Origin: Congeria kusceri
Taxonomy: Eukaryota; Mollusca; Bivalvia; Myida; Dreissenidae
NCBI GenBank assembly: GCA_027627225.1
Contig: CM051029.1
Span: forward strand, 77,449,578 to 77,513,577
Direction: 5' to 3'
Length of the DNA stretch: 64,000 nucleotides
The notes beneath the pieces are model-generated. The model was not told where the DNA came from, did no database searches, and saw nothing but the letters and a program-made list of their open reading frames with translations. Positions 1-10,329 of this stretch are shown in pieces (positions within the stretch are counted from its first letter, which is position 1; each line of letters begins with the position of its first letter). The position numbers and the translations under genes were made by a program.

Positions 1-1991
1 AATTTGGCCTCTAAGAGTGTTCAAAAGCTTTTTTTTTCAATTTGACCCGGTGACCTAGCTTTTTACCCCATGTCACCTGGTTTCAAAATTGTTGCAGATA
101 TCATTGCGACAAATGTTCTAAGCAAATTTTTTGATTATTGGCCTTTAAATGTGGCCTCTAGAGTCTTCACAAGCTTTTTCTTTAATTTGGCCTGGTGACC
201 TAATTTTTTACCCAACATGACCCAGTTTCGAACTCATCTGAGATAACATTGAAATAAATGTTATGAACAAGTTTCAAGATTGGGCAAACAATTTGATTTC
301 TAGTGTTCACAGGTTTTTTCTTCAATTTGCCCTCGTTACCTAGTTTTCGACCCCAAGTGACCCAGTTTTGAACCCATCTGAGATATCATTGGGACAAATG
401 TTCAAAGCAAGTTCCATGATGATTGGGCTATTAATGTGGTCTCCAGAGTGTTCACAAACTTTTTTCTTCAATTGGGACTGCGGACCTAGTTTTTAACCCC
501 ACCTGACCCAGTTTCAAACTTATCTGAGATATCATCCTGGTGTCCTAGTTTTTTACCCTAGGTGACGCAGTTTCAAACTTGTTTGAGATATTATTCAAAC
601 AAATGTTCTGAGTAAGTTTTAAGAAGATTGGGGTCAAAAATATGACTTCTAGAGTGTTCACAAGCTTTTTCTTGAATTTGACCTAGTGACCTAGTTTTTG
701 ACCCCAAATGAAACAGTTTCAAACTCATTCGAGACATCATTGGGACAAATGTTCTGAGCAAGTTTCACGAAGATTGGGCAATAAATGTGGCCTCTAGAGT
801 GCTCACAAACTTTTTAAAGTTTTCAATAGAGCCATATAACGAAAACTGCCCCGCCCCGTGGCAACCATGTTTTTCAACGGAGTGAAACTGTTTTCAAACT
901 CGGCTGAGATATCATAAGAACAAATGTTCTGAGCAAGTTTCATGTTGATTGGGCAAAAAATGTGACTTTTGGAGCGTTCACAATCTTTTTCTATAGCCAT
1001 ATAAGGAAAACTGCCCCGCCCCCTGGCAGCCATGTTTTTCAATGGAGCGGAACTATTTTCGAATTTGGCCTAGATATCACAAGAACAAATGCTCTGAGCA
1101 ACGTTCATGTTCATTGGGCTAAAAAGTGACTTTTAGAGTGTTCACAAGCTTTTTCTTCAAGTTAAATATTGACCTAGGTTTTGACCCCACATGACCCAGT
1201 TTCGAACTCCTTCGAGATATCATAGGGACAAATGTTCTGGGCAAGTTTTGGGCAATAAATGTGGCCCTTCGAGTGTTCACAAGCTTTTTAATTTTCAATA
1301 TAGCTAGCTATATAAGGAAAACTGCCCCGCAAAGGCAGCCATGCTTTTTAAACAGAGAGGAACCATTTTCAAACTCGGCTAAGATATCATAAGAACAAAT
1401 GTTCAGAGCAAGTTTCATGTTGATTGGGCAAAAAACGTGACTTCTGGAGTATTCACAAGCTTTTTTCTATTGCCATATTTGGAAAACTGCCCCGCCCCCT
1501 GGCAGCCATGTTTTTCAATGGAGCGGAACCATTTTCCAACTCAGCCGAGATATCATAAGAACGAATATTTTGTGCAAGTTTCGTGAGGATTGGTTAAAAA
1601 ATGTCACTTCTAGAATGTTCATAAGCTTTTTCTATAGCTATATAAGGAAAACTGACCCACCCCCTGGCGGCCATGTTTTTCAATGGACCGGAGCCATTTT
1701 CGAACTCGGCCAAGATATCATTAGAACAAATTTTCTGCGTAAGTTTCATGTTGATTGGGCAAAAAATATGTGTTCACAAACGTTTTCTTCAATTTGACCT
1801 AGTGACCTAGTATTTGGCCCCACATGACCCAGTCCGAACCTTGACTACGATATCATTGGGACAAATGTTTTCAGCAAGTTTCACGAAGATTGGCCAATAA
1901 ATGTGGCCTCTAGGTAATGACGCACGATGCATGACAAACAAAAGGCAATCACAAAAACCCACCATGAGCACGTTGTGCTCAGGTGAGCTAA
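1..1991 (+). repeat. Tail of a pearl/Helentron-like element, roughly 160 bp unit array
   Basis: About a dozen diverged head-to-tail units run through this stretch. Each contains versions of 'gacctagtttttgacccca', 'gagatatcattgggacaaatg', 'gcaagtttcatgaagattgg' and 'gtgttcacaagctttttc'. Spacing is mostly 140-180 bp. Some units carry an alternative block with 'aaaactgccccgcccc' and a 'ggcagccatgtttttcaatgg' core. The array ends in a 3' hairpin followed by CTAA. The unit length and terminal hairpin match what is known of bivalve pearl elements, whose core is about 160 bp. Short open frames here are by-products of the units. The 5' end lies outside the window. Confidence 0.8.
1960..1991 (+). other. 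3' terminal hairpin plus CTAA of the repeat element
   Basis: GAGCAC pairs with GTGCTC and CACC with GGTG around a short loop; CTAA follows at 1988-1991. The same tail, preceded by 'ggcaatcacaaaa', closes the unrelated array at 20.63-20.67 kb. Confidence 0.7.
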
Positions 1992-2824
1992 AAATAACAA
2001 TAGAACAATAATCACATAATGACGTCAACAAGGCATATTACGTAAATTATTAAATTTAATTTATATAGGATAAACTTACATCATTTATATAGAACAGAAA
2101 ATTCATAGGAAAAAATGTACAAACATGCATGAACATGAGAAAAGGCAATATACAATGAATATAATATATTAATATGAATCATTATATTGCTAATACCGGT
2201 TAATATTTTAGTCGTAAAGTTTTCACTAAATTCACTATCACAATGAAAACGCGGAAATTAACAAAACTAATATATAAGCAAAGGTCCATCTTTAAAGCTG
2301 TCAAATCACTGCAAAAATTCTCAGCTATTCTTAATTTTTTATAGTTCAAATACAAGTATTTATACAACAATACAGTGTCATGTTTTCAAGTAATTGATCA
2401 AATACATTTTTAACATGTATGTAGAAATGACAGTCAGTTTAAAAATAGCAAGTGTCATGTACATGTATATTTATGTACAAATATTAACTTCTAAACAAAA
2501 ATAGTTTTTGTCATTTTGGCATACAGTATATGTTAACTCGTTGAGTTATGTAAAATGCAATAGCAATTATGTAAGACACAGACGGTAGAATATAATTCAC
2601 AATGTCCAAAAATACACTGTTATTTTAAGATAAAAATATTGTTTATACAAACATATTGTAGATCCTAAACCACAATTGTGTTTTGAAACATAACACAATA
2701 CACAATACATAAATTTGAAAAATAATACATTACACAATACATCAGTTTCAATATAAATACATAATGTCATTTTAAGATAACCATATTTGTTATTATACAA
2801 ATGTCTGATACATGTAAAAGTAAG
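1992..2824. other. AT-rich 3' flank of the B-box gene
   Basis: No coding or repeat structure is seen. It probably holds the 3' UTR of the minus-strand gene at 2825-6515. I saw no clear AATAAA signal on the minus strand; an ATTAAA variant lies near 2055. Confidence 0.4.
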
Positions 2825-3177
2825 CTATTGCAGTTTGAACACCAGGATGTTGTTGTTGTCACCTTGTCCCACAATGATGGAGGCTGTGTGCCTGTTGTAG
2901 CAGACTGACACTGGGTACCTCACTCCATCCCTGTATGTAGCCAGAATGGCCAGCCTCTTCCTGCCCTCCCTGTCCACCTGTATGATAGTGTGGGACCCCC
3001 ATCCACAGACCAACACCTGGCCTGCAGGTGTCACATGTACAGCCTCTGGCCATCGTAGTTCAGGGTCCTCCACTGTAGAGAGTACAGACCCATCCCTGGC
3101 CAGGGTGAGGAGCTTGTGCTGGGGCCAGTTGGTGATGTATATACGATCCCCAGTGGGACTCACAGCACACTGGCATA
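2825..3177 (-). CDS. Exon 3: last propeller blades and stop
   Basis: The acceptor is CTGTTTTGCAG|TATGCC; the split codon makes Val435. It encodes VCQCAVSPTGDRIYITNW through NNNILVFKLQ and a TAG. It has higher GC and a coding look compared with the flanks. Confidence 0.88.
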
Positions 3178-6100
3178 CTGCAAAACAGAGTCACATCAAG
3201 ATATTAAATTACTTTAAATGTTTAATAATGTTAATACACAAACTGCAGTGACATCGTATTATTAATGCGTCATTAAACAGACAATTACGCGTCTTAAAGA
3301 TCTGCATAAAATCCAATAATAATAAATATTTTAGTGTGACAGGAAGGTTCTGTATCAGTTTATTGCCTAAAAGTTTGACACGTTGACTGGTGAGTTAGAA
3401 TTGAAGTCTACCACAATTACGCAGATGTAAACGATTACACGGTACAGTGAACATGTACCCATGAATGCGTAACTATATGCAGTAATAACGGATTTCCTAG
3501 ACACGTATACATGAATGTGTCAGCTGATGCAACTATGGCATATGCAGTATTAATAGATTTTCTATACATGTATACGTGATTACTGACATCTGTGTTATTC
3601 TATTGCTGACACGGGCTGACATATTTATAACATGTACATGTACATTATAATAACAGAAGTTAAGCTTTTACGACAGGAAATATGTTTCAAAACAACATGA
3701 AATAAAACTTTTCTCTTTTGTTCTTCTACACAAGTAACAAAAGCCAGTTGTTATTTAAACAGTTTTAAAAATACAAATCTATTAATTTAACAAATTTCAA
3801 CTACAACAATTTAAAGTTTATTTACTTCATATAACGTTTGGAAACACGATGAATTATGAAACAATAATGCATGTATATTTACTTGAAAACCACAAAATAT
3901 AAACAGCAGGTCACAGAGTGTGTCATTGATTTGCACTCACTGTCTATTTATAGACATGCCATGAAGTCAGAAGTTACAGTCAAAATGCCTGATAACTTAT
4001 ATATATAAATCAATAATATTGAAAATCATTCTTAACTGCTGTTGTAAACTTAAACTGACACATGTACATTCTACAACTATGCAGTCTTACAATTACTTTA
4101 TGATACATATTTCTAATAATATCCGGATGAACCCGCCATATTCTAACCTGTATGTATATATGATGTATCCTCATACAGCTTGCTGACCAGTTTCCCACTC
4201 AGGGTGTACTTGTACAGTGCAGTCCAATCAGTGACATACAGCTCCCCCTGGTGGTGGGCGATACCTATACAGAAATGTTGTAACTGAAGCTTCCTGCCAT
4301 TCACCAGCTGCCCATTGTTGACTGAGATAAACTGGATCTCATGTGTTTTCCTATCATTAACTGTAACAGCAACTTCACTGTGTGTTATATGACACATGTC
4401 CCATGGACTAGTAGACACATCACAATGAGTAAGCACCCTGTACTGCTGGTCCAACAGCTTTAATTTCTCATTATTTCTGTCTACAACAAGAATCTGGCCA
4501 TCAGGGAGAACACATATGCCGCTGATCCAGCATGCTAATGAATCACTAGATATAATCACATTGTGCTCAGACTTCCTCTGCATGGTGAACACTTGGTCTG
4601 ACTTCCCCAGCACTGTCAATGCCTGTTGTATTTTGTGCAGACATTTCTTGCTGGCTATAAAGGAGAGTTCCTTATCATCCACAATTTTCTGCATGGCTTC
4701 ATGGAGCGGTTTCAAGTCATTCTGAAGCCCGGTGCAGTTGTGAATAGCACTCTTAAGAGAATCTTTCAGGCTCATATGTTCATCTTTCATTTCCATCATT
4801 TCCTTTACAGAACTATGATCAAGTTCATCCAACATGCTAATTATTTTCCTAGACATTTCTTCTTTCATGTTTTGCTCATTTTCATAAGTACTAATATCAA
4901 ATTTATCAAAAATATCAATTATATTCTGCTCGATTTCTTTCCCCACATATCGGTCATGTTCATCATATGAACCCTGCACAGACTTCTTGCTGGCCTCAAG
5001 ACTATTTTGCAAAATTTTAATTTCTTCCAAAATGGATTGGAGTTTGACAGACAGTTCCGGCAGGTCTGTGGACTGTGTTCTGACTGACACAGAAATAAGG
5101 TTCACTTCAGGGCATTGTCTGAAAAAAAGACAGTATAAAAATAATGCACAATTACATGAAATTAAATTAATATTCAGACAAAATACACAAACACATTTGT
5201 ATTTCAAAGCATGTACCTTGGGAATGCCATACATACAGAGACATCTAGTTAATTAGTTAGTTGCACTCAATGTCCATTTTGAAAATAATACAAATGTATA
5301 ATTAATTTTCTTCAAACTTTACTTTTGAACATTGAGCGTACAAATAAATAAAGTAATATTAATATACTGACTACTTTGTTTGAGGATTAGTGCAGATGGG
5401 CAATGAAGCATGTGTATATGTTTAACAGACAAATAGCTCAGAAGAATTATCATAAACTGACCTAAAACTGACCTTGATGAATAAATATATATTACAAATA
5501 AAAATAATTCGTTGCAATAAATGCATTAGTTTCCTTACTGGAATCAATTTAAATTTGGTGTAAGATATGAGTCTGTGAATACAGTAATACCATTAAATTA
5601 AATGGATGAACATGTTAAACACATACCCAAACACAACCTAGTATAAATAGGCAAAATTATGCTAGAGTTCACTAGTGTCACGTTTATGTGTCAGATGCTG
5701 CAAGCTATATACATGCAGAGTGAGAACACAGTAAACCACCACAACTACTTAAACTCAAAAGAAATGCTTTGATCTTACTACCCAGCTATTCAGTTTATGT
5801 GTTAATCATTGGTATCTAGGTAACTACAGGTTGTTTACTTCTGTGATTTCTCATTTCTTGATACTGTCATTATTTGTTATTGGTCTTAAATTGATTACAC
5901 AGCTAATTATTTTTTTAGTTTTTATTTCAATATTGTTTTCAAGATAAAACAAAATAAAATATCAATAAAAACTTATTAAAATTAAACATAGTCAAAATAT
6001 CCAAGACTTCCAAAGTTTGTGCTTTAAAGAATTTGTCATTCTTAAAAATAATGAATATGACTGGAAAAATCTGAATTGACCAATGGAAAATACTGAACTG

Positions 6101-6515
6101 ATGAATGAAAAATTCTGAACTGTCTTACTGTAACACAGTTTATTGATGTTCCAAAAACAATAAGAGCATTTGTTTTGAAATACCTGTGATTAAGAGCACA
6201 ATTAGTGCAGCACAGTTGACTGTGGTCATTGCAGAACATGTTCAGTTTTTCATCTTTGTGGACATCACATTTCTCTAGGAAATCCTTCACCTTCTTTGAA
6301 ATTGGCCATTTCTTCATTATTCCCCTTCCATAAGGGGAATGTTTTTTAAACAACTGACCATGATGATGAATACATTCTCCACAGTAAAACTTCAAACATG
6401 CTTCACAGTAAAAATCTGCGACTACCTCAATAGACAGCTCTTCGCAGGCAGAACAACAAAAGTCTTTAAATTCATCTGACCCTTTAGCAACAGTAGACAT
6501 ACAAAATGTTGCCAT
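2825..6515 (-). CDS. B-box / coiled-coil / NHL-like beta-propeller protein (TRIM-like, no RING), 3 coding exons
   Basis: Exons 6184-6515, 4148-5118 and 2825-3177 have GT/AG borders and join in frame (332+971+353 nt) into 551 residues plus TAG. Residues 21-59 form a B-box-1-type cluster (C21, C24, C37, C40, C45, C48, then His). Residues 83-110 form a B-box-2 pattern (C83-x2-H86, C95-x2-H98, C103-x2-C106, H110). Residues 130-290 are Glu/Lys/Leu-rich and probably coiled coil. Residues 300-551 show propeller blades of the form GI..LPDGQILVVD, GELYVTDW and AVSPTGDRIYITN. The family is TRIM56/TRIM71-like, usually cytosolic adaptors or ubiquitin ligases. No RING precedes the B-boxes, so ligase activity is doubtful. 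Introns are 1,065 and 970 bp. I infer a scaffold or sensing role; the exact orthologue is unknown. Confidence 0.9.
4148..5118 (-). CDS. Exon 2: coiled coil and first propeller blades
   Basis: The acceptor is a pyrimidine run ending TTTTTTTCAG. The first base completes Arg111, giving NHRQCPEVNLISV across the junction. The donor is ACATACAG|GTTAGA. It encodes residues 112-434: an acidic helical stretch to about 290, then blades with LPDGQILVVDRNNEKLKLLD and GELYVTDWTALYKYTLSGK. Confidence 0.88.
6184..6515 (-). CDS. Exon 1: both B-boxes
   Basis: The start ATG at 6515-6513 opens the frame (MATFCMSTVAKGSDEF). The donor is CACAG|GTATTT. The exon ends two bases into codon 111 and encodes residues 1-110 with all candidate zinc ligands. 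Confidence 0.88.
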
Positions 6516-6735
6516 TTTGCTAATTGACTTTCAACAAACAAAACTTAACAACTTATATTCAACTGAAACATCAATGTCACAGTATCTGGTTTAAAATAAA
6601 TAGTCCAGAAATCACACATTAACTGCTAGTGTCATTGGTCAAGCAATAAAGAACTTCCAACAGAACAGAAACCAAGATAGCCTTCAAATGACGCTCAGTG
6701 GACTGAAAGCAGTAAACAGTGTAACTATGTAAGCT

Positions 6736-6767
6736 GTCACGTGAGTATTAGGTCACGTGAGTATTGG
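6736..6767 (-). promoter_or_regulatory. Tandem TCACGTGA E-boxes upstream of the B-box gene
   Basis: Two 16 bp direct units, GTCACGTGAGTATTAG and GTCACGTGAGTATTGG, place perfect TCACGTGA palindromes at 6737-6744 and 6753-6760. They lie about 220 bp upstream of the ATG at 6515. CACGTG is the bHLH core (MITF/TFE, USF, Myc/Max). Use as a promoter element is inference. Confidence 0.5.
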
Positions 6768-6811
6768 GTTACTTTAAACTTTGCAGTGCGGCAAAGGCTT
6801 GTAGCTGAATA

Positions 6812-7051
6812 TTAAAATACATTAAACAAGTTTTTATCACACAGACCAAATGCAGTTGGTTTAAACGTGTACTCATTAATGTCTATAGAATGTGTATTAT
6901 GTAAGAGATTTCCCACACTGACTATTTTATCACAGTTTTCATTTCCTTTGGCCCAAACAGCAAACTGATTTGATATTTTCTCTATAGTAATTTGTAAAAC
7001 AATTTCCCTGTTTAATTCTTGTAATATGATGCCATCTCCAATAATTAAAAC
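6812..7051 (-). CDS. Candidate terminal exon of an unrecognised gene
   Basis: An open stretch of 79 codons without Met reads VLIIGDGIILQELNREIVLQ at its start and ends in TAA at 6814-6812. It is preceded by a pyrimidine tract, TTGTCTCTCTTAG, that suits a splice acceptor. It starts in phase 0, which matches the phase at which the exon at 7765-7925 ends. I do not recognise the peptide. The alternative is that it is the second half of a frameshifted older coding block with the ORF at 7045-7284, since the two frames meet exactly here. Confidence 0.4.
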   Translation of the reverse strand, partial: VLIIGDGIILQELNREIVLQITIEKISNQFAVWAKGNENCDKIVSVGNLLHNTHSIDINEYTFKPTAFGLCDKNLFNVF

Positions 7052-7284
7052 CTAAGAGAGACAACTCCTGTCCTGCTACACTTTAATTGTCTGACCCACA
7101 TTGAGGACACACTGTCAGTATCAAATATGGGTTCCAACTGATTCTGTGAAGACTCACAATCAAACTTCAAATACAAAGTCTGAGGCAGCAACTGTTTTAA
7201 AAATATTTGTTTATATTTACCTTTTAACATAGATTTTCTGTAAAGATCAACTTCATTGGATAGCATCTGAACATATATGCCCAT
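7045..7284 (-). CDS. Hypothetical ORF abutting the candidate terminal exon
   Basis: 79 residues from an ATG at 7284 with a coding-like composition (MGIYVQMLSNEVDLYRKS at the start). It overlaps the next frame (6812-7051) by a few bases. An in-frame TGA lies just upstream of the ATG. It could be a separate exon, intronic noise, or the upstream half of a pseudogene with a one-base shift near 7050. Confidence 0.25.
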   Translation of the reverse strand: MGIYVQMLSNEVDLYRKSMLKGKYKQIFLKQLLPQTLYLKFDCESSQNQLEPIFDTDSVSSMWVRQLKCSRTGVVSLRF

Positions 7285-7314
7285 TTTTTTTCAAGTTTTT
7301 CGCAAAATGTTCAC

Positions 7315-7605
7315 AATAAATGACAATTCTAACATGTAACGTGCAGAAGTTTTCTATAGACAAAGAAAAAAACTCACCGTTGTTAAACTACCAATAAACA
7401 ACCCAAAATAAGTTTAGAAACTGTAAAATATAGATTGCATTGTAATTGCAAAAAAAATTGCGTTAGGTGATGTTACAATTGAAATAATATTTGCAATATC
7501 AATGTTTATCGGCTAATCAACACTAACAGCCTTGTGGTTTAATTCATACGCATCAAAACATAAAATCGCTGTTTATTAGCCGATAAACAACTCTAAATGC
7601 AAAAT
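7315..7605. repeat. Dispersed repeat, copy 1 of 3
   Basis: Shares 'tctatagacaaagaa', 'cgttgttaaactacca' and 'tgtaattgca' with 63640-63950, and is more distantly like 9675-9965. It ends in the palindrome GTTTAT-tagccg-ATAAAC at 7571-7588. No coding content. Confidence 0.6.
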
Positions 7606-7764
7606 TATTTCTTAATTAACAACAGACGCCGGAGGATGACTGACCACAATATCTCTCAGTTCGAGATCAGGTGAGCTAAAAATCTGTTGGGTGCAACCGC
7701 ACAACATTTAGGCCGGGTGTCACTGCTTTAGCGACTGTTGTAATTGATCTCCATGTCATCTTAC

Positions 7765-7925
7765 CTTGACAATACCTCGGGTTGCAATCCTCAACTCAAT
7801 AGCTACCACAACCAAGGTCACTTCTGTCGGTACAGGTCCTGTGTCTGGCTCGAGTTCCATTCCAGCTGTTTTCTCCCTGGCTGACCAATCTATTCTCTGT
7901 ACATCACTGCCAGGCCCATCTGTTC
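7765..7925 (-). CDS. Internal exon of an unrecognised gene (161 nt)
   Basis: The acceptor ACACACATACAG and donor GTCAAG|GTAAGA are both canonical. The open frame reads TDGPGSDVQRIDWSAREKTA and then ELEPDTGPVPTEVTLVVVAI. With the 70 nt exon at 9251-9320 it joins to 231 nt, exactly 77 codons. Composition and codon use differ clearly from the flanking introns. I do not recognise the family; the hydrophobic stretch (VTLVVVAIELRIA) could be a beta strand or short helix. The intron upstream contains a Helentron-like element. Confidence 0.65.
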
Positions 7926-8017
7926 CTGTATGTGTGTAAATACAACTAAATAATATTGGCACTCATGTGGATGTTATATTAATAATTATAAGTGAAAACT
8001 TCATCAAGCTTTATATT

Positions 8018-8959
8018 AACAAGAGCTGTCTCAGGACAGCGCGCTCGACTATTCAACGGCTTTGTCAAAGTTATCGGCCTTAATCACTACAAAGAAAGAG
8101 TCATACTTTTCCTAAAATGCTGGTCACAGATATGTGCCTTGGTCAGTGACCTTATATAATGACCTTGAAGACATGTGTGATCTTTTAGTTGAATATCTGT
8201 AGCAGATATTGAGATAATCCTACTAAATTGCAGGTCAGAGCTATGGGCCTTGTTCAGTGACCTTATACAATGACCCTGAAGACATGTGTAAAGTTTCAAT
8301 TGAATATCTGAAGTAGTTATAGAGATATAGAGTTGTTGCACGCAAACTTTAACCTGAATTCATAAGTACAAAAAGGGGCATATTTCTGCTAAATTACTGG
8401 TCAGAGTTATGGGCCTTGGTCCATGACCTTACATAATGACCCCAAAGACATATGAAGCCTCAATGGTGTAGTGGATATGGTGTCCGCCGTGCCCGGAGAT
8501 TCCGGGTTCGATCCCCACTCAGGGAGCGTTCTCAAGTACTGGTTCTTCCCAGGAAACCCACTCAAGAGTGTCTTTATAAGCTAAGGTTTTTCGATGCAAT
8601 CAAGCTAAAATAAATAGGTTTAAACTAAACTAAAGACATGTCTGAAGTTTCAATTGAAAAAAGGACATAATTCTGCTATATTGCAAGTCAGACTTATGGG
8701 CCTTGGTCAGTGACCTTACACAATGACTTAAAAGACATGTGTGAAGTTTCTTTTGAATATCTGTAGTAGTTACAGAGATATGTACTTGTTACACGCAATC
8801 CTTAACCTGAATTTTCTCTTGCATGCAAACCTTAACCTGACTTTTCTAACTCATATCTGTAGTAGTTATAGTTACAGAAACCTTAACCAGAGCATTAGGG
8901 CGATGCGGACAAACAGGTGAGTAGTGTAGCTCGAAGTATTCGGTGAATAGTCGAGCTAA
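8018..8959 (+). mobile_element. Helentron-like non-autonomous element
   Basis: The head AACAAGAGCTGTCTCAGGAC carries a perfect GCTGTC-tcag-GACAGC hairpin. The 3' end has a hairpin AGCTCGAAGTATTC / GAATAGTCGAGCT running into CTAA at 8956-8959. A 13 bp subterminal inverted repeat links the ends: GCTCGACTATTCA (8043-8055) and TGAATAGTCGAGC (8944-8956). The core holds diverged units of 'gggccttggtcagtgacctta' and 'gaagtttcaattgaatatctg'. Subterminal inverted repeats and a 3' hairpin are Helentron traits. It sits in an intron of the unrecognised gene and is interrupted by a SINE. Confidence 0.7.
8458..8631 (+). mobile_element. tRNA-derived SINE nested in the Helentron-like element
   Basis: The head (8458-8525) resembles a tRNA, with an A box TGGTGTAGTGGATA and B box GGGTTCGATCC. 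The body reads 'ggttcttcccaggaaaccc' and 'gtgtctttataagctaa', and the tail is A-rich. Target-site copies flank it: AAAGACATATGAAG (8444-8457) and AAAGACATGTCTGAAG (8632-8647). It resembles the Meta-type conserved SINE bodies seen in molluscs, which I could not verify. Confidence 0.75.
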
Positions 8960-9250
8960 AAATGTAAGCACTCAACAGGTCACCTGTACTTGTAAAGCAA
9001 CAGAAGGGTGATTTTGGCAGGTAGATAATCAAACATTATCAAATATGTCGGCATAGGTTTTTAAACAGGGATACTGTTTGCATAAACATTTACTGCACTA
9101 CTTAAAAAGGTTTCTATTGCACACATATTTATTACCCGTAATAGTCTACATTTGATGTTACTCTGTATGTATGTTAAGGCCATATAAAGTTCATATGCTG
9201 ACAGTAAATGCAGTTAAACATTTGAGTTCTATAACACTAAACTAAGTTAC

Positions 9251-9320
9251 CAGGCCTGTTAAACAGTCGGCCTGTTACTGAGAAGATCGTGTCCACAGCC
9301 TCTTCCTTGATCTCCACAGC
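9251..9320 (-). CDS. Internal exon of an unrecognised gene (70 nt)
   Basis: The acceptor TATGTAATTCCAG and donor CCTG|GTAACT border an open frame AVEIKEEAVDTIFSVTGRLF-NRP. It ends one base into a codon that the 7765-7925 exon completes (Gly). No upstream exon was identified between here and the minisatellite at 14.35 kb. Confidence 0.6.
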
Positions 9321-9674
9321 CTGGAATTACATACTGGAAGATATGGTGAACATAGAAATCAATGAGTACATACAAACATACAACTCTTATAAACTATATT
9401 TTACTAATTATGCTATGGTTAATTTTTTTTTGCTGCATGGTTTTGCTTTATGTTTGTTTTTTTCTTTTGAAACACCCCATGTATATTGACATATATGTTA
9501 ACGTGAATTCTGAATACAATTAGAATTTTGTTATTTTATGTCTACTACTAATGTTCCTGCACCTGCAAATGTGTCATCGATGACCAGTGTTTATATTATT
9601 AAATTAGTTTTGTCAATTGGATTTTGTCAATTGTTTGAAGAAACAAGGCCATCACATTTAGCAATGCTTCGTTA

Positions 9675-9965
9675 TTAATTATTCGCAATTCTAACATGAT
9701 ACTCACTACTTTTCCTGTATACACAGAACAAAATTATAGTTGTTAAACTTCCCAATAAACAACGCCAAAAGTAGTCCCGATTCTGAGAGGAGCATAGTAA
9801 AATATAGTTCTCATTACAATTACAAAAATATTTGTCAAATCATGTTGGAATCAAAATAATTTTTGCGTTTTCGTTGTTTATCGACTAATAAACAATTCTT
9901 TGTTGTTCCAATGTGTGGCTATTAAACTACTCGGGATAACGACCTCGTGGTTTAATTGGAGATGG
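9675..9965. repeat. Dispersed repeat, copy 2 of 3
   Basis: Diverged relative of 7315-7605 and 63640-63950 ('gttgttaaacttcccaataa', 'tgtggctattaaactactc'). It contains the palindrome TTGTTTAT-cgacta-ATAAACAA at 9874-9895. Confidence 0.55.
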
Positions 9966-10329
9966 GCTCTGCTTTGTTAGGGTCTACAAAATTCACAGAC
10001 TGGAGCAATGTCTGGAATATATCTGTTCTCTACTTTGTCTGTATGCATACAAATCATTTTGCAAAAGGAGAATTGTCCTTTTATACTGTACTTTCTGCTC
10101 ATGTATTCTCTTATTCTGTGAAGTAAGTTCAGATATCACAAATTAGTTTTAGTCCTGACAAAAAATCAACAAAGGGTATGAGTTATGGTTCTTGTAAGCT
10201 TTACTTACACCTGCTATCGTAAATCATTCTGTGCAGAATAAACAAAATACCTTTTATCATTTTTGAATTATGCTTTGCACACTCATAAGTAAAAAGAAAA
10301 CAATTCAATTATCTAATAAGTCAGGTTCT

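Noticed and set aside
803..2031. Several 60-80 codon ORFs on both strands
   Set aside because: They lie in repeat units and follow unit periodicity; no domain or splice logic.
2597..2800. Minus-strand ORF rich in Tyr, Cys and Phe
   Set aside because: AT-rich 3' flank; composition typical of chance frames.
2946..3251. Plus-strand ORF opposite exon 3 of the B-box gene
   Set aside because: Antisense shadow of the real exon.
4626..5256. Plus-strand ORFs opposite exon 2
   Set aside because: Antisense shadows of the coiled-coil coding sequence.
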